In this document: piece by piece, positions 5,070 to 7,466 of the stretch | Position numbering within the stretch: position 1 is the stretch's first letter | Layout: each line of letters opens with the position of its first letter | Origin: DASQUK01 sp046723645 | Lineage (GTDB): Bacteria > Actinomycetota > Acidimicrobiia > Acidimicrobiales > VFJN01 | Reading direction: 5' to 3' | Length of the DNA stretch: 7,466 bases | Assembly: GCA_046723645.1 (NCBI GenBank) | Contig: JBKOUY010000017.1 | Location: 1 to 7,466, forward strand | The notes under the pieces: model-generated | Database searches by the model: none | The model's input: only the letters and a program-made list of their open reading frames with translations | What the model was told of the DNA's origin: nothing | Position numbers and translations under genes: made by a program

Positions 5070-5983
5070 CGACGGAGCAGTCCGGACGTGGCGACGGCCA
5101 ACTTGGTGAGGGTGGGAACGCGGGCACGCATCGAGAACACGTCGTAGTCGTTCGCCACGATCCGATCGAGGATGCCGGCGTAGAGGACCCGGGCGGTGCG
5201 GATGGACCGGGCCGACCATGCCGGAAGGAGCTCGATCCCCTCGTCGGCCGACGAGTACAGCGCAGCGGCCCGTTCGGTCTCGAAGCGCACGAGGGCCCTC
5301 CAGCCCGGCGTCACGGTGCGGGCAGCGACGTCGACACCGAAGCGCTCCAGATCCTCGGTCGGCAGGTAGACCCGGCCCCGGTCGAGATCTTCGCCCACGT
5401 CCCGCAGGAAGTTCGTGAGCTGGAAGGCCAGGCCGAGGTCGCGTGCCGGCCCGACGGCCCGAGGGTCACGGCAGCCGAGCACGGGGAGCATCATCTCGCC
5501 GATGACGGCAGCAGAGCCGTCCATGTAGTCGCACAGCTCTTCCCAGGTGCCGTAGCTGGCCACCGTCAGGTCCATGGCCATCGACCGGAGGAAGCGTTCG
5601 AAGCATGACGGGTCGAGCCCGAACGTGGCCGCCGTGTGGGCCACCGCGGCGACGACCGGCTCGGCCGCGGGATCGGTGGACCCGGCGGCGAGCGCGGCGT
5701 GCACAGTGGCGCCCAGGCCGTCGAGCCGCCGTTGGCGCCGATCGCTGGATTCGCCGTCGTGCGCGTCGACGATCTCGTCGGCGTGCCGGCAGAAGCCATA
5801 GAGCGCGTGCACGTGGGGGCGGCGCCGCGCCGGAAGCACCTGCGTCGCCCAGTAGTAGGTGGTCCCGTGCCGCCGGGTCAGGCGCCGGCACTGCCGGTAG
5901 GCGCCACGCAGCGCCGGCGGCACGGAGAGGTCCGGACTCGAGGACCAGTGAGCGCACTGCAGACCCCGGGGCGACCTGTTCAT
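5066..5983 (-). CDS. crtB: Phytoene synthase CrtB
   Basis: 305 residues, the normal size for bacterial squalene/phytoene synthase family proteins. It condenses two geranylgeranyl diphosphates to phytoene through presqualene-type chemistry and needs Mg2+. Seen: TTYYWATQVLP (41-51), YGFCRHADEIVD with the first Asp-rich motif D69-E-x-x-D73, and GLAFQLTNFLRDVGEDLDRG with the second, D195-x-x-x-D199, followed by RVYLP. These motifs and the adjacent crtI separate it from squalene synthases (HpnC/HpnD), the main alternative. The ATG at 5983-5981 overlaps the crtI stop (TGA 5982-5980). A longer in-frame extension into crtI exists but is only the arginine/proline-rich shadow of that gene. Translation is probably coupled to crtI. 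Confidence 0.95.
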   Translation of the reverse strand: MNRSPRGLQCAHWSSSPDLSVPPALRGAYRQCRRLTRRHGTTYYWATQVLPARRRPHVHALYGFCRHADEIVDAHDGESSDRRQRRLDGLGATVHAALAAGSTDPAAEPVVAAVAHTAATFGLDPSCFERFLRSMAMDLTVASYGTWEELCDYMDGSAAVIGEMMLPVLGCRDPRAVGPARDLGLAFQLTNFLRDVGEDLDRGRVYLPTEDLERFGVDVAARTVTPGWRALVRFETERAAALYSSADEGIELLPAWSARSIRTARVLYAGILDRIVANDYDVFSMRARVPTLTKLAVATSGLLRR

Positions 5984-7446
5984 GCGCCCGGCCCCAGGCG
6001 TTCGGCGGCCAGCTTGCCGGATAGGAGCACCATGGGGACACCGACTCCCGGGACCGTCCCGGTCCCGACGAACACGAGACCGGGGGCACGACGGTCGACG
6101 TTGGAGGGCCGGAACGGCCCTGACTGCGAGAACCGGTGGCTGAGGGAGAACGGCGTCCCCGCGGCCAGCCCTTGGCGGGCCCAACCGACAGGGTCCACGA
6201 GCGACTCCTCCACGGCGTCGATCGGGTACCCGAGCCGCGCGATGCGTGTTGCCAGCTCGTTCCGAATCGTCGGCCGCAGCCGCGCCCAGTCCAGCCCACC
6301 GGTGAGGTTCGGCACCGGCTCGAGCGTGTAGAGCACCGAGCATCCGGGTGGTGCGAGCTCGGGGTCGGACGCCGTCGGCACCGACACCAGGAGCGAGGGG
6401 TCGGACATGCGGCGCCCTTCGTCGAGGTCCCGGAACGCGCCGCGCCACTGGCGTCCGAAGTGGATGTTGTGGTGCGCGTAGCCGGCGGGGGGGCAACCCT
6501 GGACTCCGGCGTGCCACACCACGGCCGACGGCGAGTATCGCGCCCGGCTCAGCCGCGTCGGAGGCCTGAGGCCGGGCACGAGCCCGTAGCCACCGGGAAG
6601 GTCCGCGTTTACCACCACGGCGTCGGCGGTGACCAGGCCGCCGTCGATGCGCACGCCGCGGGCGGGGCCCCGGTCGCCGTCGGCCAGCACGACTTGGTCG
6701 ACCGACGTCCCATAACTGATGCGTGCCCCGGCCTTGACCAGGGCGTCCGCCAAGCCCGTCGCGACGGCGTGCATGCCACCGCGGGCCGTCCACACCCCGG
6801 CGACCACGTCCATGTAGCCGATCACGGCCAGGACGCCGAGCGCCCGGTGGGGGGCGATTCCGGCGTAGAGCGACTGGAAGCTGAACAGGCGGCGCAACCG
6901 GTCGTCGTGGAACGCACGGGCCACGACCCGATCGAGCCGCCGCAGCGCGCCCAGGCGCAGGAGGCCGAGGACCGGCCCAAGTGGTCGCACCAGATCGGTT
7001 GCGTGGTCGTAGTTGCGGTCGAGGAAGGCGGGAACCTCCAGTCGGAAGAGGCGCCCGAGCCACTCGCAGTACCGGTCGAAGCGCTCCGCCTCCTCCGCCC
7101 CGCAGACGCCAGACACCTCAGCGATCATCGCCTGCCGATCGGCACGCACCCGGATCTCGCTGCCGTCGGGGAAGCAGGCTCGGTAGGCGGGGTCGAGGCG
7201 CGTCAGCTGCAGGTGGTCGTCCATGTCGCCGCCGGCGGCGGCGAACGTGGCCGCCAATAGGTCCGGCATGGTCAGGACGGTGGGCCCGGTATCGAAGCGG
7301 AAGCCGTTCCGTTCGAGACGGCCCGCCCGGCCGCCGGGACCGTCGAGCCGTTCGATCACGTCGACATCCCAACCCGAGCCGACCAGATGGCAGGCTGCGG
7401 CCAGGCCGCCGAAGCCGGCCCCGACGACGACGGCGTGACGAGTCAT
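5980..7446 (-). CDS. crtI: Phytoene desaturase CrtI
   Basis: 488 residues, typical for CrtI. This FAD enzyme introduces successive double bases into phytoene, leading to neurosporene, lycopene or beyond; the number of steps cannot be read from sequence. Seen: an N-terminal dinucleotide-binding fold VVVGAGFGG (residues 6-14) with the ribose-binding E32, then GPGGRAG (36-42) and FDTGPT (51-56). At the C-terminus is the CrtI signature GTGTVPGVGVPMVLLSGKLA (461-480). The ATG at 7446 is the first codon matching the family start, directly before the flavin-binding strand. Related amine-oxidase-fold enzymes (CrtD, CrtN, CrtO) are alternatives, but the adjacent crtB favours CrtI. First complete gene of the crtI-crtB-regulator operon. 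Confidence 0.95.
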   Translation of the reverse strand: MTRHAVVVGAGFGGLAAACHLVGSGWDVDVIERLDGPGGRAGRLERNGFRFDTGPTVLTMPDLLAATFAAAGGDMDDHLQLTRLDPAYRACFPDGSEIRVRADRQAMIAEVSGVCGAEEAERFDRYCEWLGRLFRLEVPAFLDRNYDHATDLVRPLGPVLGLLRLGALRRLDRVVARAFHDDRLRRLFSFQSLYAGIAPHRALGVLAVIGYMDVVAGVWTARGGMHAVATGLADALVKAGARISYGTSVDQVVLADGDRGPARGVRIDGGLVTADAVVVNADLPGGYGLVPGLRPPTRLSRARYSPSAVVWHAGVQGCPPAGYAHHNIHFGRQWRGAFRDLDEGRRMSDPSLLVSVPTASDPELAPPGCSVLYTLEPVPNLTGGLDWARLRPTIRNELATRIARLGYPIDAVEESLVDPVGWARQGLAAGTPFSLSHRFSQSGPFRPSNVDRRAPGLVFVGTGTVPGVGVPMVLLSGKLAAERLGPGA

Positions 7447-7466
7447 CGATGCCTCGGGACGGCGCG
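7443..7466 (-). CDS. Possible last codons of an upstream operon gene
   Basis: The minus strand at 7466-7443 reads seven sense codons (R-A-V-P-R-H-R) and then TGA, overlapping the crtI ATG as ATGA. The other junctions of this operon have exactly this arrangement, so an upstream gene ending here is plausible, perhaps a prenyl diphosphate synthase (crtE) or another carotenoid gene. Seven codons cannot identify it. Confidence 0.3.
   Translation of the reverse strand, partial: RAVPRHR

Noticed and set aside
4257..5147. 296-codon plus-strand open frame
   Set aside because: Antisense shadow of the HTH/B12 regulator, whose motifs are unambiguous on the minus strand.
5984..7063. N-terminal extension of crtB giving a 665-residue protein
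   Set aside because: The extension is an arginine/proline-rich out-of-frame reading of crtI; the ATGA junction and family length place the start at 5983.
6136..7260. 374-codon plus-strand open frame
   Set aside because: Antisense shadow of crtI, which carries both family signatures on the other strand.

Overview
The window is very GC-rich (about 70% by eye). GC-ending codons, frequent GTG starts and tightly overlapping genes all suggest an actinobacterial (Actinomycetota) chromosome. A member of the less-studied Acidimicrobiia or a relative is possible, but nothing here fixes the lineage. No rRNA, tRNA, CRISPR array, insertion sequence or phage gene was seen.

Layout, left to right. (1) Positions 1-1067, plus strand: the 3' part of an RraA-fold / HMG-aldolase-type gene, then an unrecognised gene whose frame is broken at its start by what looks like a 4-bp tandem duplication. 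(2) Positions 2963-1096, minus strand: an apparent operon msrA - msrB - MOSC-domain gene - frame-broken gene of unknown function. The last gene can be rebuilt as one 126-residue frame by undoing three small indels. (3) Positions 2964-3112: a 149-bp divergent control region. (4) Positions 3113-4025, plus strand: an ECF-type RNA polymerase sigma factor overlapping a small soluble zinc-binding (ZAS) anti-sigma candidate. (5) Positions 4026-4184: a short convergent spacer with a GC-rich hairpin. (6) Positions 7446-4185, minus strand: crtI (phytoene desaturase) - crtB (phytoene synthase) - a helix-turn-helix plus cobalamin-binding regulator resembling the CarH/LitR light sensors. Each joins the next by a 4-base ATGA overlap, and the operon probably continues upstream, out of the window.

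How the parts may fit together (inference): CrtB and CrtI make the coloured carotenoid backbone, which quenches singlet oxygen and other light-generated oxidants. The B12-type regulator at the end of the same operon is a plausible light-dependent switch for it. The ECF sigma / zinc anti-sigma pair resembles thiol- or oxidant-sensing pairs such as SigR-RsrA, and it lies back-to-back with methionine sulfoxide reductase genes that repair oxidised protein. The stretch from about 1.9 kb to 7.4 kb therefore reads as a photo-oxidative stress island. The individual families are known. The less usual points are this arrangement, the altered cobalamin motif of the regulator, and the indel-damaged genes at the left end.
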